Assembly: GCA_002205965.3 (NCBI GenBank)
Contig: NADL03000498.1
Coordinates: 124,001 to 188,000 of the forward strand
From: Kappaphycus alvarezii
Lineage: Eukaryota; Rhodophyta; Florideophyceae; Gigartinales; Solieriaceae
Direction: 5' to 3'
DNA: 64,000 bases
A model generated the notes under the pieces. The model ran no database searches, was not told the origin of the DNA, and saw nothing but the letters and a program-made list of their open reading frames with translations. Of this stretch, positions 11,495 to 21,975 are shown one piece after another; within the stretch, counting starts at the first letter, position 1; every line of letters starts with the position of its first letter. A program made the position numbers and the translations under genes.

Positions 11495-11869
11495 CTCTAG
11501 CCTCTTTCAGAGATATCCAGCGGTTGGAACATCGGGCCGTTTGTTTGAGGGAGCACGTTGATTGACGACTGTTACATTGAAAAAAGCCTACCTCTCAGGT
11601 GCTCCCTGTAGCCCTGATGTCTGGCCTCGTGTGGTGTTGGCCATTTGGACGGCGCTCCATGACCGGGTTCCGGGCGGCCTTTGCTAAGTCGGGGTGGGAG
11701 GGAAGGTTTTGGTGTTTTACTCTTGGAAGATACATCCGATCTATCCCATGGCTTTCCAAACAACCACAATCGACTCGAAAACGGTATACCGACACAGGGG
11801 GTAAATTGGGTTGGTTTACTGGGAGAGCCCAAATTACATACTCCGAAGCAGGTTCGTAAAATCTAGGAG

Positions 11870-12213
11870 GCCTGTGCATCGTGAAGTTCCGTGACGGCCT
11901 GCAAAAAAAACTTCCAGAGAGTGCACGTGGTTGGTGAAGTAGTGCCTCATAAATTCATTTGAGCCGATAGGCGCATTCAAGACCGCAGTTCCCTAGCTGT
12001 AAACTTGTTGGATCTCCCAGGGGTACGCCGCTATGACGACCTCGTTTGGAGCCGTGGGCCGCCATATTTTACACTTGGGAAGTGCCAGGTGTAGGCCGAG
12101 GCGCGTTGGCTCAGGAGAGGACAGAATTGCGAAAGCTTTCAACAGAGAGGCATGTTGGGCCACTATGTAGCCGTCATCATGATACCACAGCTGTAGGAAT
12201 ATCTCTTGGACCT
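11870..12213 (-). pseudogene. LINE A1 reverse transcriptase, active-site part
   Basis: Immediately beyond the solo LTR the - strand reads QLWYHDDGY, the motif C catalytic pair in a YHDD context. LHLALPKCKIWRPTAP follows, as in A2. It ends near 11870, where the 3' tract begins, so the thumb, CCHC and endonuclease parts are deleted. Confidence 0.7.
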
Positions 12214-13574
12214 TGATGTGCGCAAAATTTGCACACGAAAAAAAATCTAGAGGAGGACCAAATTTGGATACAGTATCGGGATTTGCAAGATATTTTTTAC
12301 AGTTCCTGAATTTGCAAGATATTTTTAATTTGGATTAGTGTGACAAATTCATGAGTTGATTTTTTATTTTAAGAGACAGTGTCATTAATAGATGTCATTA
12401 CTGTACACGTCCAAGGTCGACATACTTTTCGAAGACGTCGCAGTATTTAAAGTCGACGTCGTTGAGGCAACCCCCCGCCATCAACTACCCCATCGGCTCA
12501 CCCCTTCTTTTAGCCCTTAACATGACCAACCTCCGTCCTTCCCTCACCATCACCAAGTCATCCCGAGGCCGTCGTCCACTCAACGCTTTAGCCCTGATGG
12601 CAAATGGTCCAACCGACTACGATGATTACTGTAGAAGGTTGGACCGGGAACGCGTTCGGGAGTGGGTCCGCCGTAACTGCTTAGAGCAGGCAGAAGAGGC
12701 AGAGGAGGAGGAGGAGGGAGAAGAGGAGTTAAAGGAAGAGGAGGATGAGGAGGATGAAGAGGACTGGGTGGATCCGTGGGAACCACTAGTGTATAACGGT
12801 GGGGGGCTCCCATGGAGAAAGGAGGGGAGACTGAGGGAGTAATTGTGATCTCTGACTCTTCTGACGAGCATGAAGAGAGAAGAGAAGAGGAGGAAGAGGA
12901 GAATGAGGGGGAGGGAGACATGGAAAGTGCTGGATTAGTGGGGAAGGGGCCAGAAAATATGGACTAGGTGGTTCCGACTCCTGAACCGGATGGAGGCGTC
13001 CTCAGTGGTCCAGATATTTCACAGGAGGCAATGGAGAATTCTAAGCCGTTCGCGGATATTTGTGTGGACTGCCTGGGTGGAATGGATATTTTGGGGGAAC
13101 TGTTTGGCTCTGATGTAGAGGACTAAGATATGAAGGAAAGAGTCTAGATATTTATCCTGATAGTATCTGCTGTTAGTCTTTCTCGTTCAAACGATTCCAT
13201 TTGATGCATTTTATGGTTCTTAGTATGTTTCTTTGAGACTTTAGGGATACCCAAAAAGTCTATATAAGCTGAATAAACTGCTTCTTCTTGTGGAGGTCAA
13301 GCAAGTTGGCAGACAACTTCAAGTCAAGTCCCGAGTAGTAGGAAGTTGAGAGTCAACTTCAGACCCAAGAAACCTTTTTCCTACGCTGCTCACAGAGCAT
13401 CAGTAGTAGACTCTGCCCCTTTCATACTTGCTTGTAGCCCTCTCAACTCTCTTTCATATACAATCCTTCTTGCTCGTTCAAATATACCACGGTAGCACTT
13501 TTGTCGCTTGCAACACCTCCTTCTTGGGGTAGCTGGTTCTGAGTATCTCTTCTCCCGACGATTTACCCCTATCA
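12214..13574 (+). mobile_element. Solo LTR of G2 gypsy family in LINE A1
   Basis: A 1361-bp LTR (TGATGTGCGCA...TACCCCTATCA) on +, with no internal element. It is flanked on both sides by GACCT, a perfect 5-bp target-site duplication. The solo state therefore arose by LTR-LTR recombination of a full insertion. It lies within the LINE RT about nine codons before the YHDD site. It carries a recognisable copy of the LTR-encoded acidic protein (from 12522) and the conserved CTATATAAGC motif at 13259-13268. The sequence differs enough from G2 to be older. Confidence 0.85.
12522..13127 (+). pseudogene. LTR-encoded acidic protein, diverged copy
   Basis: Starts MTNLRP as in the intact copy at 54668-55267. 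Then come RRPLNALALM, GPTDYDDYCRR, VREWVRR, a long Glu-rich tract and the conserved tail (VVPT.EPDG, DISQE, PFADIC.DCL, MDIL.ELFGSD). It is broken. Conservation of both ends in a copy this diverged argues that the frame was under selection in the active family. Confidence 0.6.
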
Positions 13575-14863
13575 GACCTCTTTGTCGCTCTTCGAAAACG
13601 TCACCATGTCTTTTATCTTCAGGGTTAGCCTATGGAGGACCATGTCGAATAGCATGCCGCTGAGCGGGTCACCTTGCTGGACAACGATCACAGTACGTCG
13701 TGTATCGAAACCCGTCCACAAATGTGTTGGATCGCTGTAACAGTACATTACCCAGCGCAGCAGTCGTGGCAAATGCGTTTGAACCGCTTCGAGAAACGCA
13801 GATCGACTGCAAAGGTTGAACGCGTTCCTAAGATCTACTGAAAGCAGCGCAAAGTCTGATGAGTAGCCAACTGTATTTACCATTCGTCGGACGGCATGCA
13901 CAACAGCTGACCATATTTTTCATGCATTAAAAACACCCCAAATTTCCCCCCAATAGTGTCGGCCCCGCCCTCGTCGCAATGCCAACTTGGATTGGTTTTA
14001 AGTAGCTAGCCGCCTTTGTAGAGGATTGTGACATGAGGCAGCTACTCACCAAATGTCTCAGCCTCTCGCTGATGGTGATGGGATGGGACGTCATGTCTGC
14101 CTTAGGAAGCGGGGTGAGTGGTGCTTCCGCGATCCACGGAGCTAGAGCGGCTCGCACTTTTCCGCCTGCTAGGACATTGAAGAGTTCGGTAAGAGAATGC
14201 AGCATTACTCAACGAGAGGAGGAAGACGGAGCGCGTAGCAACTCGTCGAGGTGGGAGGGACGAAGGCCCGAGCCGCCGGGAGCGGAGCCGGGTTTGAACT
14301 AGCAGACTGCACGAAGGACCTCTTCCGTGGTGATTTTGGTAGGCGGGGGATGGAAGCAGGCGGAACGAACTTGAGCCCGTGGGCTACCGGGGTTTCGTGT
14401 GGGTGTTTTCCACGGAGTGCGTCAAATACAGCTTGTGTTACCGGGAGGACGCCGATTGAGTTTAGTGCTTGGGCCGCCTTCCCGTAAGCGCCCTCTCTGG
14501 CAAGGATCAACGCTCGTCTGATGTTCGCCTGCTTTTGTTCTGGCAGTGAAAACTTTTTCGAGGCCCTGTAGGTGCACTGGACAAGCTCTGCCTGCCAGAG
14601 GGTATCGTATTGTCCCGCCTTCCATATTCTTATCCGTTCCCTGTATTTTCCCCATTGGTGTGAGCGCTTACGTCGCCATCGCCGTTTGGGAGTTGCCAAC
14701 CCGATGCGTTACAGAGCATCACTGAACGGAAGAGAAAGACTTTCCTTAGTGCATCCGACGCGCCGTCATGTCCTGCGTCACACGCACGTACAGCTTCTTG
14801 TAGAGCTTTTGCGAGAAGGTCACTGAGGGCCGGACGGAACCGTGTCGGGACATGACAAATCAC
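13575..14863 (-). pseudogene. LINE A1 reverse transcriptase, first part
   Basis: Overlapping fragments in different frames (14863-14630, 14699-14205, 14205-13927, 13901-13575) cover the RT N-terminus through motif B. Visible blocks are EGAYGKAAQALNSIGVLP, APLTPLPK, LLSVDLRNAFN (motif A Asp) and VQQGDPLSGMLFD (motif B). Frameshifts near 14640, 14205 and 13905 break it; the last coincides with the inserted short repeat. The RT continues on the far side of the solo LTR. Confidence 0.7.
13904..13957 (-). repeat. ~50-bp dispersed repeat inside LINE RT
   Basis: Read on -, GGGGGGAAATTTGGGGTGTTTTTAATGCATGAAAAATATGGTCAGCT interrupts the LINE A1 RT between a GIATRAGP block and VHAVRRMV. In A2 the same RT stretch is continuous (GIATKSGTDTVVHGIRRVV). 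It is therefore an insertion of about 50 bp. Related sequence occurs at 5768, 41263, 41537 and 42274. Confidence 0.6.
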
Positions 14864-14947
14864 CGGTACGTGGGTTGTGAAAACCTGATCAGCTCGGGGC
14901 AGCGGTTGCGCGTGGTTTGTTGAGGGGTTTTTGATTTCTGCGGCTGG

Positions 14948-15607
14948 CTACTGAGGCGCAAGATCGTCCGGTGTGGGTCGAGGTGTAGGCCCGGTGTTCG
15001 TCACAGCTGTCAGAGGTGCCTCAGGATCAGAAATGTTGGGAGTAATGCGGTCTGCGGAACCCCTATTTGGTGCTGGCGGAGCTAGCTCGTCCGAAACAGG
15101 TACTGGGGAGGGTATTGCGGTTGGCACGAGTCTGCGGAGCTCTATGTTGTGCATTGAGGTGTACTGCTTCGGAGCAGTGTTGACTGTGCATTTTGGGCAT
15201 TTCGAGTATGAAAACTCGAAGAGGCCGTTTGCCCTTGACCCGGAAACCTTTGAGCCGATGTACCGGTTGTGGCAAGCAAAGTACCAATAACACACTTGTG
15301 CGATGTACCTCTTGAGCTTACTGTGCTGATGCAGTTTTGGCTGTTCTCGCTTAGATCCGGAGCGGTGCGTGTTACGAAGGTGTGTCAGCAGGTTGGCGAC
15401 TGTTCGTATTCGTGTCTTTTGGGTTGGGCAGAGTGGACAAAACTCTGGATGTAGTAGAGGCCTTGTTGAGGTGGTGCCTGGTAGCTTGCGCTCTGAAAAC
15501 CAGTTTCCATTGCTTCGCTCGACAGGAATGTGCTCTAGGTGAGGCATATGTTCTATTCGTGTTTGTTCCAAGGGGTTGATCGGTTGTTCTTCCGTAGGCG
15601 GGGGCAT
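14948..15607 (-). CDS. LINE A1 N-terminal zinc-finger frame
   Basis: An open frame of 219 codons. Residues about 57-81 hold a C2H2 finger, CPLCPTQK...LLTHLRNTH, of the kind that contacts target DNA in R2, NeSL and related LINEs. A second Cys pair (KCPKC) lies near residue 140. The C-terminal third is Pro-rich (PVPVSDELAPPAPN), a linker before the RT. The frame ends at a stop before the RT, although in the sister copy A2 the linker runs almost into the RT. This stop is probably a lesion rather than a true ORF1 end. Its start is taken from the first Met of the frame, close to the end of LINE similarity. Confidence 0.65.
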   Translation of the reverse strand: MPPPTEEQPINPLEQTRIEHMPHLEHIPVERSNGNWFSERKLPGTTSTRPLLHPEFCPLCPTQKTRIRTVANLLTHLRNTHRSGSKREQPKLHQHSKLKRYIAQVCYWYFACHNRYIGSKVSGSRANGLFEFSYSKCPKCTVNTAPKQYTSMHNIELRRLVPTAIPSPVPVSDELAPPAPNRGSADRITPNISDPEAPLTAVTNTGPTPRPTPDDLAPQ

Positions 15608-15684
15608 GGTGGCAATTGGGAGCAGTATAGCAAGCCTAGGGACAATTTTTCGATCCTCTGAGGTCCTAGAACAGTGCAGCCTAC

Positions 15685-15740
15685 TATGGTGGTAAATCTT
15701 TATTGGTCATACAATGTTGCACAGAAGTACGTGCGGAGGG
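15685..15740 (-). repeat. LINE B1 3' terminal tract
   Basis: GGTGGTAAATCTTTATTGGT.ATACAATGTTGCACAGAA...GCGGAGGG on + is the reverse complement of the LINE B 3' end, which contains AATAAAG. The same tract is at 29985-30045. It is separated from the rest of B1 by the solo LTR. Confidence 0.65.
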
Positions 15741-17312
15741 TGCTATCAGAAAGTCTTGGTGAGAGAGATATCCGACGCCCACTATCCAAAAAAGGAGGTG
15801 TTGCGAGCGACAAAAGTGCTATAGTAAGGTATTCTTGGGAACAAAATATGCTATATACGGACGAAAAACCTAGGGCAACCGACTTTGTCCGAAAGGGGCA
15901 GGCTGCACCTTCGCCTTGCGAACAACAGATCTGCTTCCATGTGCGTTGCAAGGCAAATGCAATGGGCTGAAATGGAAGAGAGCTCGGTGTTTCCCACAAC
16001 ATTCCTAAAGGGGCAGGCTCTTCCACCTAGCTTCGAGGCTTGCGTTTATAAATTTTGGGCCCGAAGATGACTACCAACTTCGTTACTACTGGAGTATCTC
16101 TTTTGAAGTTGTCTGCCAACTTGCTTGGCCTCTCCATGAGGAAACAGTTTACTCAGCTTATATAGACTTTTGGCTACCCCTAGAGTCCGAACAAAACTTC
16201 AGAAGATACCAAGAAATACATAAAAACACTTTTTGTGGATAATATGCTCTAAACAAAAGATACTTAAGAAAACAAACAATTGATCTGGTCCTCTTATTTC
16301 GCATTATCTAGATCAGACCCAAGCAACTCCTCCAAAATATCCATGCTGCCCAAGCAGTTCCCACAAATATCTGCGAAAGGCTCATAACTCTCTATTTCCT
16401 CCTGGGAGATATCTAAACCGCCAAAGATACTCCGATCCGGTTCCAGCGTCGGCACCACTTGGCTATTGCCATCCAGCCCCGGCCCTACCATTCCAACACT
16501 TACTATGCCTCCCTTTCCCTCATACTTCTCGTCCTCATCCTCATCCCCGTCCTCGTCCTGGTCCGCATCCTCGTCCTCATCCTCGTCCTCATCCTCCTCA
16601 TCATCCCCCCATCTTTATTCTCGTAGACAAATTCCGGGGCTGCCCACTCCTCGCAGGTCCCCCAGCTCCCTCCTCGACTTCCCACTCCTGTCCCTCAGGT
16701 ACCTCCTCCGACTCCTCCTCGACGAACAACCGACGCACGAATTCTATCACCGTTTTTTGGTTTGTCGGCGTAGGTAGTCATCGCGGTCAGTAGGTCCGAA
16801 AGGGAGGAGGGGAATGGAGTTTAAGGGGCGGGGGCAGGGATTCTTGGTGATAGAGGCGGAGGGGCGAAGGTTGTCCATTTTGGTCGTAAATGGAATGGGG
16901 CGATTTTGAATGGAGGGCAGAGGGTGTGAGGGGAGAGTACTGTGTATAGGGGTTGGTGGATCTCAAAAAAGTTGGGTAAAATGGGTTCAAGTACACATTC
17001 GAAGCGGACGGGAGTCGGTACTAAAAAGTTAAAATAGAAGTTGCAGTAGCGAATTTGAGTGAAATTTCTACATAAGGTGTGAATTTGATGAAGAAGGTAG
17101 ATAGAAAAGACGTAAACCGCTGATTTGGAGAAGAGGATACAGTATTAAAATATATAGGGAGGATGGTAGACAAATTTGGAAAGGACGGTAAGCGGAGTCA
17201 GGGGCGGGATCTTTGTAAGTTGCTGGTCCCTTGGGAGGACCATTTCCTGTATTACACGAGGGGAGGACCGATTCGTGTGTTACACGAGGGGAGGACCATT
17301 TCCTGTGTTAAA
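15741..17312 (-). mobile_element. Solo LTR of G2 gypsy family in LINE B1 3' end
   Basis: About 1570 bp on -, interrupting LINE B1 just inside its 3' end. The flanking 5-mers are GAGGG and TAGGG, a likely target duplication with one change. The LTR frame is recognisable at 16878-16294, with an undisturbed C-terminal part (PTLEPD, DISQE.IE, PFADICGNCL). The CTTATATAG motif is near 16160. The copy is broken in a few places. Its outer (U3) end has three 28-bp tandem units. Confidence 0.75.
17233..17312. repeat. Three 28-bp tandem units at the LTR end
   Basis: GGGAGGACCATTTCCTGTATTACACGAG is repeated three times with small changes. It lies at the U3 end of the solo LTR, where other family members have unrelated unique sequence. 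Confidence 0.65.
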
Positions 17313-17795
17313 TAGGGTATTCATAAACTAACTACGGATGTGGGCGGCGGGTAGAAACCTGTCGCGCCTGCATTATTTGGGAACTAAACCAAAAACGGGT
17401 AACGAAGTCGCGGAGCTCCTTTTGAGGGAAGGAGCCGCGACGGGAAGCCGCGAGGGAAGCAAGGCAGCGAAAAAAACCCTTGCCTTCGTCGCCCAAGGCG
17501 CCATATATATCAATCCCGACGAGGGAGAGGAGGATATCGTTTTGGTTGCAGTAAGTGCCGTAATGACGATGTTTCTCGCGCTCTGCGAGTGTTGCGGCAG
17601 AGCCTGCGGTAACCATACTTTTCGAAATGTGGCGGCGTGCGGAGGAGTGGGCAACAGTAAAGTAGACGGCTATATCGGTATTGTGAAGCCGGTATGCAGC
17701 TGGTATGTAAATGTCCATTCGTAGCGCGGGTGACTCCGAATGCCCAGATGAGTTGGGAACCTGGTAGAGGAGCGTGTGCTCGAAGAGGGCGCTTT
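17313..17795 (-). pseudogene. LINE B1 endonuclease/C-terminal part
   Basis: The - strand frame at 17718-17332 reads MDIYIPAAYRL, VAHSSARRH, TLAEREKHRHYG, GIDIYGALGDEGKGFF and TRF. This corresponds to the RLE core and the following conserved tail of LINE B3 (45800-46190). The tail ends in STRRPHP and a stop, the natural C-terminus of the family. The CCHC part is missing because similarity to B3 ends near 17795, where copia C2 begins. Confidence 0.7.
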
Positions 17796-20700
17796 GGCAT
17801 CTGGAGAAAGTCGTCTGGGTCCGGTGCTCCCTTTTTGCTTTACTAAAGGGGATCTATAAGTACCAGTCGTGTCGACGTTTGCGTCATATTTTGGAAACTT
17901 CATCGACCGTAAGCATAATGCATGTGCCACTCTAAATAGGCGTGGCTAAATCTAATGAGGGGATGACTGTACAGTCTGCATGGTGTACGCCAGAGGAGGA
18001 AGAACTGTCGGAACGACTTGGGTGTAAGCACCAGCGCGCACTAGCACGCGTGCTCCGGAAGACAGTGCACTGGCCCCGCGCAACACATCTCAGCTCGCCC
18101 TTTCGGCGGTTTCGCCGACCATTCCCAGGTACTGTCGATGTACGTCATGCATCTCCTTGTCGAGGATCTTTGTGGGCGAATCCGCCTTGTTTTCCCCGGA
18201 AGGTGTGTAGACCACCTTGACGTGACTGTCCGCGACAGCCCCGCGTACGTAGTGGTAGCGAAGCGCGACGTGTTTGACGCGGCGCAGGCCCTGGACGTGC
18301 CTCGACCAAGGAATCGCCCCCAGGTTGTCCTGGAATACGAAGGCTTCCGACGTTTGTGGACAGTCGATCTCGTCCAGTAGCTTTTGAATTCACACAACTT
18401 CGCGCACACAGCTTTTGAGCGGCGCGAACTTCGCATCAGAAGTCGACATTGCCGTTGGCGTCTGTAGATGGGACGACCAAATAACAGGAGCGGAAGCAAA
18501 GGTGACGAGAAGGCCCAATAGAGAGCGCCTTTTCTCCTCGTCCTTCGCCCAATCGGCATTGTACCAGGCTTCGAGTGCCTTGCTATCGGTATCTGTCTGC
18601 AATAAGATGCCCGCGTTCGTACTTCCTTTCAAGTAGCGGACGAGGAGCTTCAATGTCTTCCAGTTCGCTTGGTGTCGGATCGTCCGGAAACTTTCCCAGC
18701 AGGGACACTGCAGTGGCAATGTCCGGGCGAGTACGAGTTGACAGGTAGATGAGCGACCGCAGCACATGACTGTACCACACTCCAGTCATATCGAGTCGCT
18801 TCTCGCCCGTTGCCGGCTTTCGTTCGCGGTACAGTGAATGATTCAGAGGCAGAGTTGTAGGAGCCGGCTTGCAGTCCTGCATCTTGGCGACGGCGACGAC
18901 ACGTGTCGTGTTCGCCTCCTGCGTCATGAGTAGACCATCTGGACGTTTTTCGATCTTTACACCGAGGAAATGACTGCATAATCCCTGGTCGGATATAGTC
19001 AAGAGCTCACCCAGCTCATAACTGCAGTGACGTCAGTGTTCGTCCCAATGTCGAGTAAATCGTCGACGTACGCTACGATATAGACTGTGCCACGGCCTGG
19101 ACCTCCGATGAAGAGAAAATCAATTGACTTGGCACGACGGAATACGACTTCGGACAGTCTAGCAGTCATGTGTTCGTACCACAGCTTAGCCGCTTGGAGG
19201 AGACCGTAAAGTGATTGCACCAGTCATAAAGTCCTTCCGTTCGCCGACGAACCAGGGATGGTGGATAGTCGTACCAGATCGCATCGGTTTCTGCCAGTTT
19301 GGCGTGTAGGAACGCGCTTTTAACATCTAGTTGCTGCACATTCCACTTCTTGTAGACGGAAACGGCAAACATCAGACGCACGAGCTCGATGCACGCCACA
19401 GGCGCGTACAGCTGAGCATAATCGGTAATATCAGCTTGCAGATTCCCACGGACTACGAGTCGTGCTTTGAACTTTGGTACGTTGCCGTCGGCGTCCCGCT
19501 TGACCCTAAATACTATACCCGACGGTAAGACATCCGCTACTTTCGGAGGATTGTGTCCATCTCCGCTAGTCCAGGTTTTATTGCGCTCGATGCTGTCGAA
19601 CTCGTCCTTGATGGCTTCGAGCCACCTCTGATTGTAATCCGACTTGAGCGCACGCCCCGACTTGGGTTCAGCAGGAAGTTCGACGATGTCCGTCCGCGCA
19701 GTAAACTGTAGTTAGTGTTACCACGTGCTCTCAGATTGTACCTACCAATACTTGGCGGTTTGTCTTCATCTTCGTTGTCCCTTTTTTTGCTATCGTTGAA
19801 GGAGTTTTGATTGTTACTGTCCCCATTTTGGCTCGGCTTAGACGGAATGTGGGTCAGATACTGTTCAAAAAAAGAGTCTGTCGGTCCGTTCTTTGGGTTG
19901 TCGTCATGCACGTCGATTTTATCTATGTTCTCTGCGTTTTCATCACCATGCTCACGTCTGGTTCCGTCGTAGAATACATACAGTCCCGAAAAGACCTTCT
20001 CGCAAGCGTAGACGTGTTTCGTCCTGACGATTCCGTCTGAAGTGGGGACTAGGTAGACGACGCCGCCGTCCTGGTAGAGACAGAGGCCGTCACGAACTCG
20101 AGCCTCGAACGTCCCTAGTTTCTTGACTGAACGACGGGAACTGAATTGACAGCCAAAGGGACGCATATGCGACAGACCAGGCGGACGTCGGCCGAAGGAC
20201 ACTTGGTACGGTACCTTCTTCGTCGCACTGTTGAGAACAAAGTCTTTACAGTCCGCAACGTGTCGTACTGCCTGGTCCCAGAAGCAGAGCGGAAGCTCGG
20301 CTTGTGCGAGACATGTCCTTGCGAGGCCTATAATCGTCTAGTGCGTGCCCTCGGAAAGTCCTTTTGACTCTGGCGTACACGGAGACGTAATAGACACTTG
20401 TAAAACTTGGTATGCCAGCGCTCCGGGCGCGCGTGTGAACTCGGACCCACCATTGGTGTGGACCCGTTTGACTGTACAGCCTGTTTGTCTTTCGTAGAAA
20501 CGCACGAAGCGGAGGACTGCGTCGGATGCGTCGGCCTTCGACTTGATTGCGCGAACAGCTGTGTAGCGCGAGTACTCATCAACTATGCGGACAAAATAGT
20601 GGTGTCCGCTGACGGATTACATCTCGATCTTCCCCTTTGTGTCGAAGTGAAGCGTGCCTATCTCGGTAGCACGCGTCAAGGAGACGGCGAATCGGCGAGT

Positions 20701-21804
20701 ATAATTGCCTTTGAGACAGTCTTCACATTCCGCCGCCGTGCACGACGTCTGTGGCAACAGCCTGGACTGGACTTCAGGTCCCACAGCCTTCAAGGGTTGC
20801 GTGACCCAGGCGAAGGTGCCAAAGTTTAACGGTACCATCCTCCGTTTTGATTGGCTTCTGCCTTTTTGGTTGTGCAGGAGTTTTCCGTTCGTCTTTAGTG
20901 TCGTTAGCGCCCCCTGCACTGTTAGTGCTGTTGTCGCTGTCGGTTCCGTCATCTGTCGCGGCCTCAGATGGGGACATACTGCCTTCCGCATCTTCTGCGG
21001 CTGCGCAACTGGTCGGATCCGTCTCGAGCATGTCTCTCGCGATAGCCATCATGGCGGAGACCTTCTCTTCTTCCGAGCCGGAAAAGAGAGGCAGCGATGT
21101 AGAACCGTCGTCACACACGTAAAACAGTCCTTCGCGGTCTTGTTCAGCGTGGCCGAGTGTCGACATGTCGTCTCGCAAGTCGAAAAGGATTGCACGTCTC
21201 GGTATGAACAGTACTCCAATGTCCTTCTTCACCAACGAAGGTACTGACAATAGGCTCATGCCTGCATCAGGGACAACGAGTGTGTATGACAGGATAGCCT
21301 TTCGCGTGTCGGAATCCGTCCGAAAGCGTCCTTTGCGCACGCTTTTATGGCTCACGCTAACTGTCGAATCGTCAGCCATAGTGATCTTTGTGTACCATGG
21401 CGATTTCGATTGTACGCGGTCTTCGCGCGTCGTGGTGTGCGACTTCGTCCCGCTTTCAAGCATCATCCTGTCGGCTTTCAGTCCGTTTTGTGACGTACCG
21501 CCGCGCGCAATGGTGGAACGCTCTTCGCCCTTTTTTTTTCTTGTGATGAATGTCAAATTTTCGACTATCGTTCGGCTTGCGGGGCTTCCCATCCAGGATA
21601 TTCTTGACGACTTCGGACGGTACATCAACGCGGCTACTCTCATCAAGCGGGTTAAGGAAGCCCTGCGCCGTCAAATAGCTCGTCTCATGACAGATCTGAC
21701 GGTTACTGCGCGCCGCACTCGCCCTGCCATTTTGCGACTCGTTTGACGATAACGACTTGGCTTCTTCAATCAGACGGCTCGTCACTTCTTCCACGAGAGG
21801 ACAT
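17796..21804 (-). mobile_element. Ty1/copia fossil C2 (GC-rich)
   Basis: Read on -. It starts with gag/protease and a GAG-pre-integrase motif (KLWHLRLGHA near 20790; 20774-21800). Integrase and its acidic C-terminal linker follow (about 19540-20770), then RT (18999-19540; VKSAFLHAKL, YVDDLLDIG) and RNase H (about 18100-19000). No matching LTR pair is visible; a possible 3' LTR lies at 17796-18087. On the right it is fused directly to LINE B1 sequence. It is broken in roughly ten places. It sits between two B1 segments, but some LINE sequence between them is missing, so it is not a simple clean insertion. Confidence 0.8.
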
Positions 21805-21975
21805 GTACGTACCGCGATGGGGGTGAGGAAGCGGAGAGAAACAGATGAGGCGGAGGATGTGCGCACAGAGAGGGGCCGTGCTCGGTCGTAGGCTGTCGCG
21901 GACGAGAACAACCTGTCGGACTTCGATAGCATGAGTTCAGTTGTGATCGCAGACTGGAGCCTTTCGCCGGTCCCC
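21805..21975 (-). pseudogene. LINE B1, segment between RT and CCHC
   Basis: The reverse complement matches 45335-45505 of LINE B3 closely (…CGAAAGGCTCCAGTCTGCGATCACAA..., MLSKSDRLFSSA, LLSVRTSSASS-like). It is the upstream remnant of LINE B1, whose downstream parts are at 17313-17795 and 15685-15740. Confidence 0.7.

Larger units (their letters stand above)
11696..15640 (-). mobile_element. LINE A1, R2-like (zinc finger-RT-RLE type), interrupted
   Basis: A non-LTR element on -. The 5' frame (15607-14948) has a zinc finger. RT fragments follow (14863-13575), then continue at 12213-11870 with the active-site region. The 3' terminal tract is at 11860-11696. A solo gypsy LTR (12214-13574) lies inside the RT. 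The C-terminal CCHC/endonuclease part is missing: from about 11870 the sequence jumps to the 3' tract, so this copy has an internal deletion. Several frameshifts and stops make it dead. A 50-bp dispersed repeat is inserted at 13904-13957. R2-like LINEs reverse-transcribe their RNA at a nick made by their own endonuclease. Confidence 0.8.

Noticed and set aside
12580-12921. Long Ser/Pro-rich frames opposite the acidic LTR frame
   Set aside because: They are antisense readings of GAG/GAGGAG repeats (Ser/Pro or Arg/Met runs) and are not conserved among LTR copies. The same applies to 16466-16777, 32520-32898, 40102-40464 and 54787-55198.
17796-18087. A definite copia C2 3' LTR
   Set aside because: It starts plausibly after RNase H (TGTTGCGCGGGG), but no second copy exists in the window, so it is mentioned only as a possibility.
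20407-21746. Long + strand frames
   Set aside because: They lie opposite the copia C2 protease and integrase frames. The - strand has the domain motifs, so these are shadows of GC-rich coding DNA.
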